The notes under the pieces are model-generated. The model did not search any database. It was not told where the DNA came from and saw nothing but the letters and a program-made list of their open reading frames with translations. A program made the translations under genes and the position numbers. A stretch of 64,000 bases of DNA from NCBI GenBank assembly GCA_947174885.1, contig CAMWKO010000014.1:1-64000 (forward strand). Direction: 5' to 3'. Shown one piece after another: positions 9,496 through 20,544 of the stretch. How positions within the stretch are numbered: the first letter of the stretch is position 1; each line of letters opens with the position of its first letter. The DNA comes from an uncultured Clostridia bacterium (GTDB lineage Bacteria; Bacillota; Clostridia; Lachnospirales; Lachnospiraceae).

Positions 9496-11424
9496 ATGGA
9501 TTACGGATTTGTAAAAGTAGCAGCAGTTACACCTGATATAAAAGTAGCGGACTGTAATTTTAATGCAGATAAAATTATAGAAAAAATAGATGAGGCAGAA
9601 AAGAATAATGCAAAAGTAGTAGTTTTTCCGGAGCTATGTATTACCGGGTATACATGTAGTGATTTATTTTTGCAAAAGCCACTTTTAGAGGGCGCAAAAA
9701 AGGCAGCCTTAAGAATTGTCAGGTATACTAAGAATGTTGATATGCTTATTTTTCTGGGAATGCCACTTATGGTCTATGGAAAGCTGTATAATGTGGCAGT
9801 AGCCATTTCGTCCGGAAAGGTACTTGGAATTGTTCCAAAAAGAAATATTCCAAATTACGCAGAATTTTATGAGGCAAGACATTTTACCCAAGGAACGGAA
9901 AAAGTAATTAATATTGAATTTGGAGATAGTTTAGTTCCATTTGGTATTAACATTTTATTTAATTGCAAGAGTATAGAAAATCTTATAGTAGCAGCAGAGA
10001 TATGTGAAGATGTATGGGTACCTATGCCGCCAAGTATTGCCCATTGTATGGCAGGAGCTACAATAGTATGCAATCTGTCAGCAAGTAATGAAAATACAGG
10101 TAAGGATATATACAGAAAAGAGTTGGTAAAGGGGCAGTCAGCAAGGCTGTTTTGCGGATATATATATGCTTCTGCCGGTGAGGGAGAGTCTACAACGGAT
10201 TTAGTATTTTCAGGGCATAATATTATAGCTGAAAGTGGAACTATATTGGGGGAAACAGGCAGATTTGCAAATGATACCGTATATAGTGAGATAGATATAG
10301 ATAAACTAATAAGCGAGAGAAGAAAGATGTCTACGTTTACAACCTGCAGAGCATATGATTTCGGGAAGAAAGACGATCACATTATAGTAGATTTTGAAAT
10401 TAGAAATACAGATATCACATTATCAAGAGGCATAAATGCATCTCCTTTTGTTCCAAGCAGTGAAGCAGAGAGATCAAAAAGATGTGAAGAAATTTTATCT
10501 ATCCAGTCGATGGGATTAAAGAAAAGACTTATTCATACAGGTGCAAAATCAGCCGTAATAGGTATATCCGGCGGACTTGATTCAACACTTGCACTTTTAG
10601 TTACAAAAAGGGCATTTGATTATGCAGGCATGGAAGCCTCAAATATAATTGCAGTAACCATGCCGGGGTTTGGAACTACGGACAGAACGTATGACAATGC
10701 TGTTAATATGATTAAAATAATAGGTGCAACCTTTAAGGAGATTTCTATTAAGGATGCAGTTACAAAACATTTTGAAGATATAGGACATGATATAAATGTT
10801 CATGATGTGACCTATGAAAATTCACAGGCAAGGCAGAGAACCTTGCTGCTTATGGATTTGGCAAATGAGTATAATGGAATGGTCATAGGTACAGGTGATA
10901 TGTCAGAGCTGGCTCTGGGATGGGCAACCTACAATGGAGATCATATGTCTATGTATGGTGTAAATTCTTCAGTGCCTAAAACACTGGTAAGACATCTGGT
11001 AAAGTATTATGCTGATACGGCAGGAGATGAAAAATTAAAGGCAGTGCTTTATGATGTATTAGATACACCTGTAAGCCCTGAGCTTTTACCGCCACAGAAT
11101 GGTACTATATCGCAGAAAACAGAGGATTTGGTAGGTCCATATGAGCTTCATGATTTCTATTTGTATAATAGTTTAAGATTTGGATATATGCCAAAGAAAG
11201 TATTATTTTTAGCTGAAAATGCATTTAAGGGCGTATATGACAGAGAGACTATTTTGAAGTGGCTAAAGGTATTTTATAGAAGATTTTTTGCACAGCAGTT
11301 TAAGCGCTCCTGCCTTCCTGACGGTCCAAAGGTAGGCTCTGTGGCAGTATCTCCAAGAGGAGACCTAAGGATGCCGTCAGATGCAAGTGCGTCGCTATGG
11401 TTAAGTGAGTTAGAAAACTTATAA
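9496..11424 (+). CDS. nadE: Glutamine-dependent NAD+ synthase (nitrilase plus synthetase domains)
   Basis: 642 aa; VVFPELCITGYTC, EICEDVW, GISGGLDSTLAL, GTGDMSELALGWATYNGDHMSMYGVN. Confidence 0.96.
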   Translation: MDYGFVKVAAVTPDIKVADCNFNADKIIEKIDEAEKNNAKVVVFPELCITGYTCSDLFLQKPLLEGAKKAALRIVRYTKNVDMLIFLGMPLMVYGKLYNVAVAISSGKVLGIVPKRNIPNYAEFYEARHFTQGTEKVINIEFGDSLVPFGINILFNCKSIENLIVAAEICEDVWVPMPPSIAHCMAGATIVCNLSASNENTGKDIYRKELVKGQSARLFCGYIYASAGEGESTTDLVFSGHNIIAESGTILGETGRFANDTVYSEIDIDKLISERRKMSTFTTCRAYDFGKKDDHIIVDFEIRNTDITLSRGINASPFVPSSEAERSKRCEEILSIQSMGLKKRLIHTGAKSAVIGISGGLDSTLALLVTKRAFDYAGMEASNIIAVTMPGFGTTDRTYDNAVNMIKIIGATFKEISIKDAVTKHFEDIGHDINVHDVTYENSQARQRTLLLMDLANEYNGMVIGTGDMSELALGWATYNGDHMSMYGVNSSVPKTLVRHLVKYYADTAGDEKLKAVLYDVLDTPVSPELLPPQNGTISQKTEDLVGPYELHDFYLYNSLRFGYMPKKVLFLAENAFKGVYDRETILKWLKVFYRRFFAQQFKRSCLPDGPKVGSVAVSPRGDLRMPSDASASLWLSELENL

Positions 11425-11514
11425 TATAAAAATACAAATTTATATTAATAGTGTATTCAGTATAATATTTTACTAATGGTTTGTTCAAATTATAAATAGT
11501 ATTTATAGAATATG

Positions 11515-11697
11515 TCACTTGGTTATGTATTCTATAGTATTTTCATAGGAGGTAGGTATTGCATTTACACTGCTGCCTTCCTCCGTTGAGAACATCCTTA
11601 CCAGTAAAATGATTAATAGTACGGCAAGAATTACAAAAATGACAGTATATATAAGCTCCTTTAGTTGAAATACAAGAATTTTAGGATTGGAATTCAT
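11515..11697 (-). CDS. Small single-pass membrane protein (60 aa), hypothetical
   Basis: One strong TM segment (ELIYTVIFVILAVLLIILLVRMF); ggag RBS before ATG on the minus strand; sits between two + strand genes. Confidence 0.55.
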   Translation of the reverse strand: MNSNPKILVFQLKELIYTVIFVILAVLLIILLVRMFSTEEGSSVNAIPTSYENTIEYITK

Positions 11698-11766
11698 ATA
11701 AATACTCCATACAGTTTATAACATTTTATGCAGTAGAAGATAAAATATGCAAGGTAGGATAAGAAA

Positions 11767-14700
11767 ATGGCACTAAGAATAGTTTTAGGTTCATCCGGTT
11801 CCGGAAAAACACATTTCATGTGCGAAGAAATGCTTAAAAATATTAAAAAAGATAATAACTGTAATTACATATATATTGTTCCTGAGCAGTTTACAATGGA
11901 AACACAAAAGAAAATGGTAAAGATGCAGAGGGAGCTTTTTTCATTGTCCGGAATAATGAATATTGATATTGTAAGCTTTAACAGACTTTCATTCAGAGTG
12001 TTTGAAGAACTTGGAGTGAACAGGCTATCTATTCTGGATGATACCGGAAAGACACTTATTCTTAGAAAAATCATAGAAGATAACAGGAACGAGTTGAATG
12101 TATATAAGGATAAATCAGGTATGCTGGGTTTTATTACAGAGATGAAATCTGCCATTTCTGAGCTGTACCAGTATGGTATCGATGTAGATAAATTAGAGGA
12201 TATTATTGCGGGTATAGACGGACATAATATGACTAAGGGAAAGCTTGGGGATATTATGACTGTTTATAAATATTTTAGAGAATATGTAAGTAATATGACA
12301 GACAGTGAAGCAAAGTATATTACTAAAGAAGAGGTTCTGGACGAGCTTTGCAGGTATATAGAAAAATCGGATTGGATAAAAAAAAGCCGTATAGTACTGG
12401 ATGGTTATACAGGCTTTACACCTGTACAGCTAAAGGTAATATCACTTCTTTTAGAATACGGTATTGATGTAACTGTATCTGTCACTATCAGAACAGATAA
12501 TTTAAATCTTACAAATGTAGGCTTTGTAAATGTAAAGGAGCAGGAGCTTTTTAATATGTCAAAGGATATGGTAAATAAACTGTATGCTCTTGCAAACGAA
12601 AAGAGAATACCTATATCAGAACCGGTGATTATAGAAGGAAGCAATGGAAGACATAAGAAAAATGAAGAATTAAGATTTATTGAGAAAAATATATTTGGTT
12701 TTAATGAAAAAGTATATAAGGAAAAGCCTGATTCCATAGAAATATATCGTTCAACTAATAATATAGCTGAGGCTAAAAATATTACTGATATTATCTTAAA
12801 GCTTATAAAAGAGGATAGAACCCTAAGATATAGAGATATTGCTGTAATCACAGGTGATGACGGACTGATGATGACGTTGGACAGATTTATGAGCATGGCA
12901 GATATTCCCCATTTTGTAGACAATAAAAAAAGTATTATAAGAAATCCGTTTGTAGATACTATAAGAGCAGTTTTAGAAATAATAGATACGGATTTCAGAT
13001 ATGAAAGCGTTTTTAAATATTTAAGATGCTATATGACAGATATATCTGCAAAGGATATTGATATTCTTGAAAATTATGTTTTGGCATTGGGAATAAGGGG
13101 AAAGAAAAGGTACAAAGCACAGTTTACGAAAATGTACAAGGGTATAGACGAGGAAGACTTATCAGAGATAGAAGAGATAAGAAAAAAATTTGTTTATCCG
13201 GTTTTGAAGCTGGCAGATAAAATGAAGGACAAAAATGTACGGGAAGTTACAAAGTCAATCTATGAATTTGTTTGTGAAATCAATTTAAAGGATAAGATTA
13301 ACAGATATATTTCCATATTTGAAGAAACAAATGAAAATTCACTGCAGGCAGAATATTCCCAGGTATACAAAAAAGTAATGGAGCTTTTTGATAAACTTGT
13401 ACTTTTGCTTGGAGATGAAAAAATCAGGCTTTCGGAGTATAGAAAGATATTAGATGCAGGCTTTGAAGAAATAAAGGTGGGAATTATACCTTTGTCAATA
13501 GATGAGCTAATAATAGGAGATATTGAAAGAACCAGACTTGGTGAAATAAAATATCTTTTTATTGCAGGAGCCAATGATGGTATTATTCCAAAACATTCAA
13601 CAAAGGGAGGTCTTTTATCACAAAGTGACAGAGCATTACTAAAGGATTTGTCTGTGACACTTTCGCCTACAATTAGAGAAAATTCTTTTATACAGAGATT
13701 TTATTTATATCTGTCAGTAACTAAGCCAACAGATAAGATTATAGTTACATATTCGGATTGCGGTAGTGACGGTTCGGCTATAAGACCGTCTTACCTTATA
13801 GATATACTAAAGGATTTGTTTGCAGGAAACGAAATAGAAAGAACTGTTAATAGAAAAAATATATCAGAGATTGCTAATAAATCCTCTGTATTTGATATGC
13901 TTCTGGAAAATATAAAGTACTACGGAAGTGAGAAGTTTAACAGTGAATTAATGGAAATACTCTCCTACAGTATTACGGATGAAGAATTAGGAAACAGATT
14001 AAAAAAAGGAATAGAGGGTGCGTTTTTTACTAATAAAGTGGAGGGGATAGAGGGAAAGATTGCAAAGCAGATATATGGCGGTGATACTGTTGCTAAGGCT
14101 ACCAGATTAGAAAAATATGCGGCCTGTGCATATGCACATTTTATGGAATACGGATTAAAGCTTGTAGAAAGACCCGTATATGAAATAAAGGCAACAGATA
14201 TAGGTACATTATACCATAATTGTGTTGAAGCCTTTACAAGAAGAATAAAAAATGAAAAAATAGATATTAATACCATCGATGATAATAGAAGACAAAAGCT
14301 TATACATGAGTGTATGGAGCAGATTGCCATAAGCTATGAAAATGGAGTATTCTTTTCAAATAAAAGAAATTATTTTTTATTTGAAAAGTGTGAGAAGGTG
14401 GCAGACAGGACTGCTTGGGTAATATTAGAGCATTTAAAAAAGGGGAAATTTTCAATGGATTATTTAGAACTGTCAGTTACAAACGGAAGAATTGACAGAG
14501 TAGACAGTCTGGAAATAGATGGTACCAAATATATAAAAATCATAGATTATAAGTCCGGCTCAACAAAATTTTCACCTGTGGAGGTGGCTTGCGGACTTAA
14601 GATGCAGCTTATGTTTTATATGAATTCTGTGCTTGAAAAAGAAAGGACGGAAAACAGAAATATGAGAATAGAGCCGGCTGCCGTATTTTATTTTAACATT

Positions 14701-15198
14701 GAGGATCCTGTTTTGGATTATAGCGAGGGGTTACTGGATGAAGACTCTTATAGGGAGAAAATGCTTAAGGAATTTACGATGAGTGGCTTTGTAAACAGCA
14801 GAATAGAAGTGTTTGAGGGAATTGATAGTGCAATATCAGAAAATAGTAAGCAGTCAGTAGTATTTGGCATGAATTCAAAAAATGTAAACTGTCAGATGAA
14901 TTTGGAAAAGCATCGTGGAGCAGGCTCCTGTTATAATTTTGAGAACTTTATTGACTACGTAAAAAATATGGCAGATGATTTTGCAAATGAAATTGTAGAG
15001 GGTAATATTAGCCTGAAACCATATAAAATGGGAACAAAAACAGCATGTACCTACTGTAAATACAAGGGAATATGCAGCTTTGACTGTAGGAGCTTTAACA
15101 ACAGCTATAATTATCTTTTTGCAGATAATAAGGAGAATATTGATAAGCTGCAAAAAAAACTAAATAAGGAAGTTATTCTTAATAGTGGGAATGAATAG
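11767..15198 (+). CDS. addB: ATP-dependent helicase/deoxyribonuclease subunit B
   Basis: 1143 aa; LGSSGSGKTHFM Walker A; C-terminal nuclease region IIDYKSG and C...CTYCKYKGIC Fe-S Cys; adjacent to addA. Confidence 0.93.
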   Translation: MALRIVLGSSGSGKTHFMCEEMLKNIKKDNNCNYIYIVPEQFTMETQKKMVKMQRELFSLSGIMNIDIVSFNRLSFRVFEELGVNRLSILDDTGKTLILRKIIEDNRNELNVYKDKSGMLGFITEMKSAISELYQYGIDVDKLEDIIAGIDGHNMTKGKLGDIMTVYKYFREYVSNMTDSEAKYITKEEVLDELCRYIEKSDWIKKSRIVLDGYTGFTPVQLKVISLLLEYGIDVTVSVTIRTDNLNLTNVGFVNVKEQELFNMSKDMVNKLYALANEKRIPISEPVIIEGSNGRHKKNEELRFIEKNIFGFNEKVYKEKPDSIEIYRSTNNIAEAKNITDIILKLIKEDRTLRYRDIAVITGDDGLMMTLDRFMSMADIPHFVDNKKSIIRNPFVDTIRAVLEIIDTDFRYESVFKYLRCYMTDISAKDIDILENYVLALGIRGKKRYKAQFTKMYKGIDEEDLSEIEEIRKKFVYPVLKLADKMKDKNVREVTKSIYEFVCEINLKDKINRYISIFEETNENSLQAEYSQVYKKVMELFDKLVLLLGDEKIRLSEYRKILDAGFEEIKVGIIPLSIDELIIGDIERTRLGEIKYLFIAGANDGIIPKHSTKGGLLSQSDRALLKDLSVTLSPTIRENSFIQRFYLYLSVTKPTDKIIVTYSDCGSDGSAIRPSYLIDILKDLFAGNEIERTVNRKNISEIANKSSVFDMLLENIKYYGSEKFNSELMEILSYSITDEELGNRLKKGIEGAFFTNKVEGIEGKIAKQIYGGDTVAKATRLEKYAACAYAHFMEYGLKLVERPVYEIKATDIGTLYHNCVEAFTRRIKNEKIDINTIDDNRRQKLIHECMEQIAISYENGVFFSNKRNYFLFEKCEKVADRTAWVILEHLKKGKFSMDYLELSVTNGRIDRVDSLEIDGTKYIKIIDYKSGSTKFSPVEVACGLKMQLMFYMNSVLEKERTENRNMRIEPAAVFYFNIEDPVLDYSEGLLDEDSYREKMLKEFTMSGFVNSRIEVFEGIDSAISENSKQSVVFGMNSKNVNCQMNLEKHRGAGSCYNFENFIDYVKNMADDFANEIVEGNISLKPYKMGTKTACTYCKYKGICSFDCRSFNNSYNYLFADNKENIDKLQKKLNKEVILNSGNE

Positions 15199-15276
15199 AT
15201 GGACATATGATTATAAAACTATTTTTAGAATAAAAGTTTCTGTTATGTTATAAAAATAAAAAGGCTTGGTAACAAT

Positions 15277-18200
15277 ATGGCAAATATATGGACTGAGGAA
15301 CAATTAAAGGTTATTGAAACCAGAGATAGGAATATATTAGTATCAGCAGCAGCAGGTTCAGGTAAAACTGCTGTATTAGTTGAGCGTATAGTTAAAATGG
15401 TGACAGACAGTTTTAATCCTGTAGATGTAGATAAACTGCTGGTGGTGACCTTTACAAATGCCGCTGCAGCTGAGATGCGGGAACGTGTTATGAAGTCTCT
15501 GGGAAAAGCATTATCAAAGGATAAAAACAACGAACATCTGCAAAGACAGATGACGTATATACACAATGCTAAAATTACAACCATTGATTCCTTTTGTCTG
15601 AATATTGTAAAAGAGCATTTTGGTGAAATTAATCTGGACCCGGGCTTTAGAATCGGAAATAAGGATGAATTAGAGCTTTTAAAAGCAGATGTATTAAATG
15701 ATTTATTGGACAGGTATTTTGAAGAGGGTGACAGTGAGTTTTTAAAATTTGTGGATACATATGTTTCAAAGCAGGGAAAGTCAAAAATCGAAGAGATAAT
15801 ATTAAAGCTGTTTGAGCAGTCCATGAGTGAAAAATATCCAAAGGACTGGTTGAGTGGTCTGATTACAGGATATGAAGATATTTCGGAAAAAAAGATTAAA
15901 GAAAGTGCATGGTTTAAATTACTTGTAAATGATGCAAAAAATAGTCTTGCGGGAAATCTGGAGGGAATGTACAAGGCTGTGGAAATAGCCGGTGAGGATA
16001 AAGGACCACAGAAATATCTTGATATCTTAAATTCAGAGATTATTTTTTTAAAAGAGATTATAGCCTGTGACGGCTTTGAAGCTGTAAAAGAGACCATAAA
16101 CGGCTTTGAATTTGGAAGAATGCCTGCTATAACCAAAAAAGATGATGTAGATGAGGCAAAAAAAGAAACTGTTAAAGCTCTTAGGAATGAATTTAAGACC
16201 ACTTTAAATAAATTAAAAAAAGGGATGTTTGGTGGAAGCTTGGAGGAATATAAAATAATTATTGAAAATTGCCGGGACAGTGTAAAAATGCTTGTAAGAC
16301 TTACGATAGAATTTATGGAGGAATATGCAGCGGTTAAGAGGGAAAAAAATCTTACTGATTTTGCGGAAATAGAGCATTTTGCATTGGATATTTTAGTAAA
16401 GGAGGGGAATATTACTGAAACTGCAAAGGAGATAAGCGGGGAATTTTATGAGATTCTTATTGATGAGTATCAGGATAGTAATTATGTACAGGAGGAGATA
16501 TTAAATGCAGTTTCAAAAAAGCATAAGGGCATAAATAATATATTTATGGTGGGGGATGTCAAGCAGAGCATATATGGCTTCAGACAGGCAAAGCCGGAGC
16601 TTTTTTTAGAAAAGTATGATACATATACAAGCGATGATGATAAAAATATGAAAATATGTCTGTCTAAGAATTTCAGAAGCAGAGATGAAGTGATAGATAC
16701 CTGTAACCTTATCTTTAGTCAGATTATGGTCAGGGATTTAGGTGGAATAAGCTATGATGAGGAACAGTCATTATATCCGGGAGCAGAGTATCAACATGCA
16801 GAGAACATGGAAACGGAAGTTATAGTTATTGATACGCAGGATAGCCATATAGCGGATATAAATGAAACGGAAGAAGAGGACGAATTAAATGTCGAGGGTA
16901 CAAAAACAGAAATAGAAGCTACCGTCATAGCTGATAGAATAGATAAATTAATTAAGTCGGATTTTAAGGTAACAGATAAATCTACTAAAAAGCTAAGACC
17001 AATAAAGTATTCAGATATTGCAATAATAGTAAGGAGTATAAGGAGTTTTGGTGACATCGTCGCAAATGTATTACAAAACAGGAATATTCCGGTTGAAAGT
17101 ATTACAACTACAGGGTATTTTGATGCATTTGAAATTAAAGCACTTCTGAATTATCTTTTAATTGTGGATAACCCAAGACAGGATATTCCTTTAGTAGGTG
17201 TGCTTAGAAATATTTATAGATTTTCAGAAAATGAATTAGCTATAATAAGAGGAGAAAGACAGGGTATTTTCTTTGAGGCAATGGAGGAATATGAGGGATA
17301 TCTGAAGGAGCGGGTGGATAAGGTTCTTTTGGATATTGAAGTTTTTAGAAGGATGGCAGCATATTCTTCAATATATGGTCTGATTAATCAGATATTGACA
17401 ACTACGGGCTTTAGAGATTTTGTTCTGGCTATGGCTAATGGAAACAGAAGAACTGCAAATATTGAAATGCTGTTAGAGAAAGCTGTACAATATGAGAGCA
17501 GCAGCTTTTCAGGACTTTTTAACTTTGTAAGATATATAGAGAAAATAAGAAAGGTAGAGTTGGATGAGGGTGAAGCGAATGTAGCAGAGAACGGAAATAA
17601 CAGTGTAAAGCTTATGACCATTCACAAGTCAAAGGGACTGGAATTTCCGATAGTAATATTGGCAGGAGCGGGTAAGAAATTTAATGAAACGGACTTTAAT
17701 AAAGAAGTGATTGTAAAAGAAGAAATAGGGTTGGGAATAGACTATGTGGATAAAGAAAAAAGTATTAGGTATAAGTCGCCTATAAAAAATGCTGCTGCCA
17801 TAAAGGGAAGATATGACAATAAGGCAGAGGAACTCAGAGTGCTATATGTTGCACTTACAAGAGCAAAAGAAAAGCTGATAATAGTTGGCAGTGATAAACT
17901 TGATACTAAGATAAAGAAGATAGTGAGAAGTCTGGAATGGAAGGATGTGGACTTTGGGACAAATGCCATTGTAGAATGTCATTCATATATGGATATGATA
18001 TTGCTTGCGCTGTCAAGACATAAAAGCATGAAGGATATACTTTGGAGATATGACATAAATCCTCAGATAGGAAGCCCTGTATATGATATGGCAGATAGTA
18101 TAAAGGTGTCTGTTATAAATACAGGAGATGTAGTTTATGATGCGGTAAAAAGAATTTATATAAGTGATGTGAACAGAAGAAGCATAGAAAACTTTAATAC

Positions 18201-19065
18201 AAATATTGTATATGATGAAAAGACAAAAGAGATATTAAAAGAAAATATGAAATTTATATATGAGTATGGGGATGCTATTGGACTTGTAGCAAAGGTAAGT
18301 GTCTCAGATGTAAAGCATACGTATATGGTGGATAAGTATGAGGATTTGATGGAAGAAGGTGAGGCAGTACTGGACTTTTCCATACAAAATGAGCAAAGCA
18401 GTAATATAAATGGTGATAAAGAAGATTTCAAAAAGCTCTCATCTGATGAGAACGCTTTAGGAACGGCAGAGGATTATGGAGAAGATACAGATAAAGATAT
18501 GCCGGAATTTCTAAAGGAGATAAAAGAGACAGATGGTGCAACAAGAGGTACGGCATATCATAGAATATTTGAACTCATAGATTATAAAAGAGAAATTTCT
18601 TCTGTAGAAGACGTGGAAAACATGATATCAGATATTATAGCCACAGGAAAAATATCAGGTGACGAGGCGGAACTTGTGGATGCATATAAAATTTATAAAT
18701 TTCTTTTATCAGGCATAGGTATCAGAATGAAAAAAGCATTTCTGAACGGAAAGTTATATCGTGAAAAGCAGTTTGTAATGGGTAATGATTATAACAAGGT
18801 ATATAAAGAGAAAAACAGCAGTGAATTACTGCTTATTCAGGGGATTATTGATGCAATGTTTGAAGAAGATGATGGAATTGTAATTCTTGACTATAAGACG
18901 GATAATGTAAGGAATATAAAAGATTTAGAATCAAGATATAAAAAGCAACTGCTGCTTTATGCAGATGCAGTCAGATTAAGTCTTGGCAAAAATGTAAAAG
19001 AAATGGTAATTTACTCTACAAAATTTGATGAGGAACTAATAATAAATGGTATAATAGGCTCGTGA
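15277..19065 (+). CDS. addA: ATP-dependent helicase/nuclease subunit A
   Basis: 1262 aa UvrD-like; SAAAGSGKTAVLVERI, DEYQDSN, VGDVKQSIYGFRQA, TIHKSKGLEFPIV, LDYKTDNV. Confidence 0.95.
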   Translation: MANIWTEEQLKVIETRDRNILVSAAAGSGKTAVLVERIVKMVTDSFNPVDVDKLLVVTFTNAAAAEMRERVMKSLGKALSKDKNNEHLQRQMTYIHNAKITTIDSFCLNIVKEHFGEINLDPGFRIGNKDELELLKADVLNDLLDRYFEEGDSEFLKFVDTYVSKQGKSKIEEIILKLFEQSMSEKYPKDWLSGLITGYEDISEKKIKESAWFKLLVNDAKNSLAGNLEGMYKAVEIAGEDKGPQKYLDILNSEIIFLKEIIACDGFEAVKETINGFEFGRMPAITKKDDVDEAKKETVKALRNEFKTTLNKLKKGMFGGSLEEYKIIIENCRDSVKMLVRLTIEFMEEYAAVKREKNLTDFAEIEHFALDILVKEGNITETAKEISGEFYEILIDEYQDSNYVQEEILNAVSKKHKGINNIFMVGDVKQSIYGFRQAKPELFLEKYDTYTSDDDKNMKICLSKNFRSRDEVIDTCNLIFSQIMVRDLGGISYDEEQSLYPGAEYQHAENMETEVIVIDTQDSHIADINETEEEDELNVEGTKTEIEATVIADRIDKLIKSDFKVTDKSTKKLRPIKYSDIAIIVRSIRSFGDIVANVLQNRNIPVESITTTGYFDAFEIKALLNYLLIVDNPRQDIPLVGVLRNIYRFSENELAIIRGERQGIFFEAMEEYEGYLKERVDKVLLDIEVFRRMAAYSSIYGLINQILTTTGFRDFVLAMANGNRRTANIEMLLEKAVQYESSSFSGLFNFVRYIEKIRKVELDEGEANVAENGNNSVKLMTIHKSKGLEFPIVILAGAGKKFNETDFNKEVIVKEEIGLGIDYVDKEKSIRYKSPIKNAAAIKGRYDNKAEELRVLYVALTRAKEKLIIVGSDKLDTKIKKIVRSLEWKDVDFGTNAIVECHSYMDMILLALSRHKSMKDILWRYDINPQIGSPVYDMADSIKVSVINTGDVVYDAVKRIYISDVNRRSIENFNTNIVYDEKTKEILKENMKFIYEYGDAIGLVAKVSVSDVKHTYMVDKYEDLMEEGEAVLDFSIQNEQSSNINGDKEDFKKLSSDENALGTAEDYGEDTDKDMPEFLKEIKETDGATRGTAYHRIFELIDYKREISSVEDVENMISDIIATGKISGDEAELVDAYKIYKFLLSGIGIRMKKAFLNGKLYREKQFVMGNDYNKVYKEKNSSELLLIQGIIDAMFEEDDGIVILDYKTDNVRNIKDLESRYKKQLLLYADAVRLSLGKNVKEMVIYSTKFDEELIINGIIGS

Positions 19066-19138
19066 GTAAGCACAAGGCTTACGCACTCGCCCCATAAAAT
19101 CACTTTGTGATTTTATGTTATAATGAAAGGAGAACACA

Positions 19139-20158
19139 ATGATATTTCCGGAATATATAAAAGCAGGTGATACAATAGGTGTAACAGCACCATCAGCAGG
19201 TGTATCAAAGGAGGCTGATATTGTAAGATTTAAATCAGCAAAAAAGAGACTGGAGGACTTTGGGTATAAGGTTATATTTACTGACGATGTATTTAAGGAT
19301 GACGGAAATGGTAGAAGCACAGACGCCATTACCCGTGCAAGGGAGTTTATGGAATTAATTGAAAATCCTGAGGTTAAATATATATGTTCAGCAAAGGGCG
19401 GAGATTTTTTAATGGAGATTCTGCCATATCTTGATTTTAATAAAATAAAAGCCAATCCAAAGTGGATTCAAGGATTTTCTGATAACACATCACTTACCTT
19501 TAATATATGTACAAGCTGTGATATAGCTACAGTATATTGCAATAACTTTGGCGATTTCGGAATGGAGAACTGGCACAGCTCTGTGGAAGAAAATCTGAAA
19601 ATATTAGAGGGTGAAATAAACAGTCAGAAAAATTATGATATGTATGAGGATGACTATTATGACAGAGTAACGGGTCTGGAAAGCTATAACCTTACAAAGC
19701 CTGTTTCAATGAAACTGTACAATGGGAATAAGGGAGAAGGTAAAGCAGACTTTAGTGGCAGAATGATAGGCGGATGTCTGGATGTGGTAATGGATACATT
19801 AGGTACAAAATACGAAAATGTCAAAGGCTTTGTGGAAAAGTACAAGGATGAGGGGATAGTTTGGTATCTGGAGAGCTTTTTAAATAACTCAGAGGGTGTT
19901 ATGCGTAATATGTGGAAGATGAAAGAGCTGGGCTGGTTTGAAAATACAAAAGGGATATTGTTTGGTAGGGAGCTTATGTATGAAAAATTTTCTGAAACGG
20001 AATTTGATGAAGCATGTATGACAATGCTGGAGGAACTGAAAATACCGGTAATATTTGGAGTGGATATAGGACATAAGGCACCACAGCTTTGCATAATTAA
20101 CGGAGCATACTATACGATAAATTATGACAATGGGCTGAAACTGACATATAGAAAATGA
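19139..20158 (+). CDS. S66 family LD-carboxypeptidase (MccF-like)
   Basis: YIKAGDTIGVTAPSAG, ICSAKGGDFLMEILPYLDF, GFSDNTSLTF, GVDIGHKAPQL. Confidence 0.88.
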   Translation: MIFPEYIKAGDTIGVTAPSAGVSKEADIVRFKSAKKRLEDFGYKVIFTDDVFKDDGNGRSTDAITRAREFMELIENPEVKYICSAKGGDFLMEILPYLDFNKIKANPKWIQGFSDNTSLTFNICTSCDIATVYCNNFGDFGMENWHSSVEENLKILEGEINSQKNYDMYEDDYYDRVTGLESYNLTKPVSMKLYNGNKGEGKADFSGRMIGGCLDVVMDTLGTKYENVKGFVEKYKDEGIVWYLESFLNNSEGVMRNMWKMKELGWFENTKGILFGRELMYEKFSETEFDEACMTMLEELKIPVIFGVDIGHKAPQLCIINGAYYTINYDNGLKLTYRK

Positions 20159-20257
20159 AATGAATAAAGTAGAAATAATAATTTTAAAGAATAATATTAA
20201 TAAGGTAAGTATATCAAAAAATCTTGTCAGAGTATATTTTCATCAATTTGCATGAAA

Positions 20258-20298
20258 TTCAGATTAGGGTGTCAAAACGCTTGTCACCCTAATCTGAA
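20258..20298. terminator. Strong hairpin terminator, probably bidirectional
   Basis: ttcagattagggtgtcaaaacgcttgtcaccctaatctgaa; stem perfect except for the loop region. Confidence 0.85.
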
Positions 20299-20301
20299 AA
20301 A

Positions 20302-20490
20302 CTATTGTTGTGACAATTCTTTCTTTCTTTTGGCAACTAGTCCTCCAATCTTTCCGGTCTCCTTTGCTGATAAGGACTTCCAGCCACTTTTCATAACCTT
20401 ATCAAAAACACCAAGCTCTTGTGCAATCTCGTATTTTAGCTGCTCCTCAGGAGTAAGATTTTTTAGGTTTATTTTTTTGCTCTTCGTCAT
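20302..20490 (-). CDS. Small acid-soluble spore protein, alpha/beta-like
   Basis: 62 aa, ggaggctactATG start; LTPEEQLKYEIAQELGVFDKVMKSGWKSLSAKETGKIGGLVAKRKKEL resembles clostridial alpha/beta SASP. Confidence 0.75.
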   Translation of the reverse strand: MTKSKKINLKNLTPEEQLKYEIAQELGVFDKVMKSGWKSLSAKETGKIGGLVAKRKKELSQQ

Positions 20491-20544
20491 AGTAGCCTCC
20501 TTTTTTAGGAGTATGGACAATCAGAGACAGAATATACCTATAAA

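Noticed and set aside
12405-12923. 172-aa minus-strand ORF inside addB
   Set aside because: Antisense shadow ORF, no RBS or domain support. The same applies to the other antisense ORFs in the track.
15243-16202. 319-aa minus-strand ORF
   Set aside because: Shadow ORF lying across the start of addA; no recognisable domains, low-complexity Ser/Phe composition typical of antisense translation.
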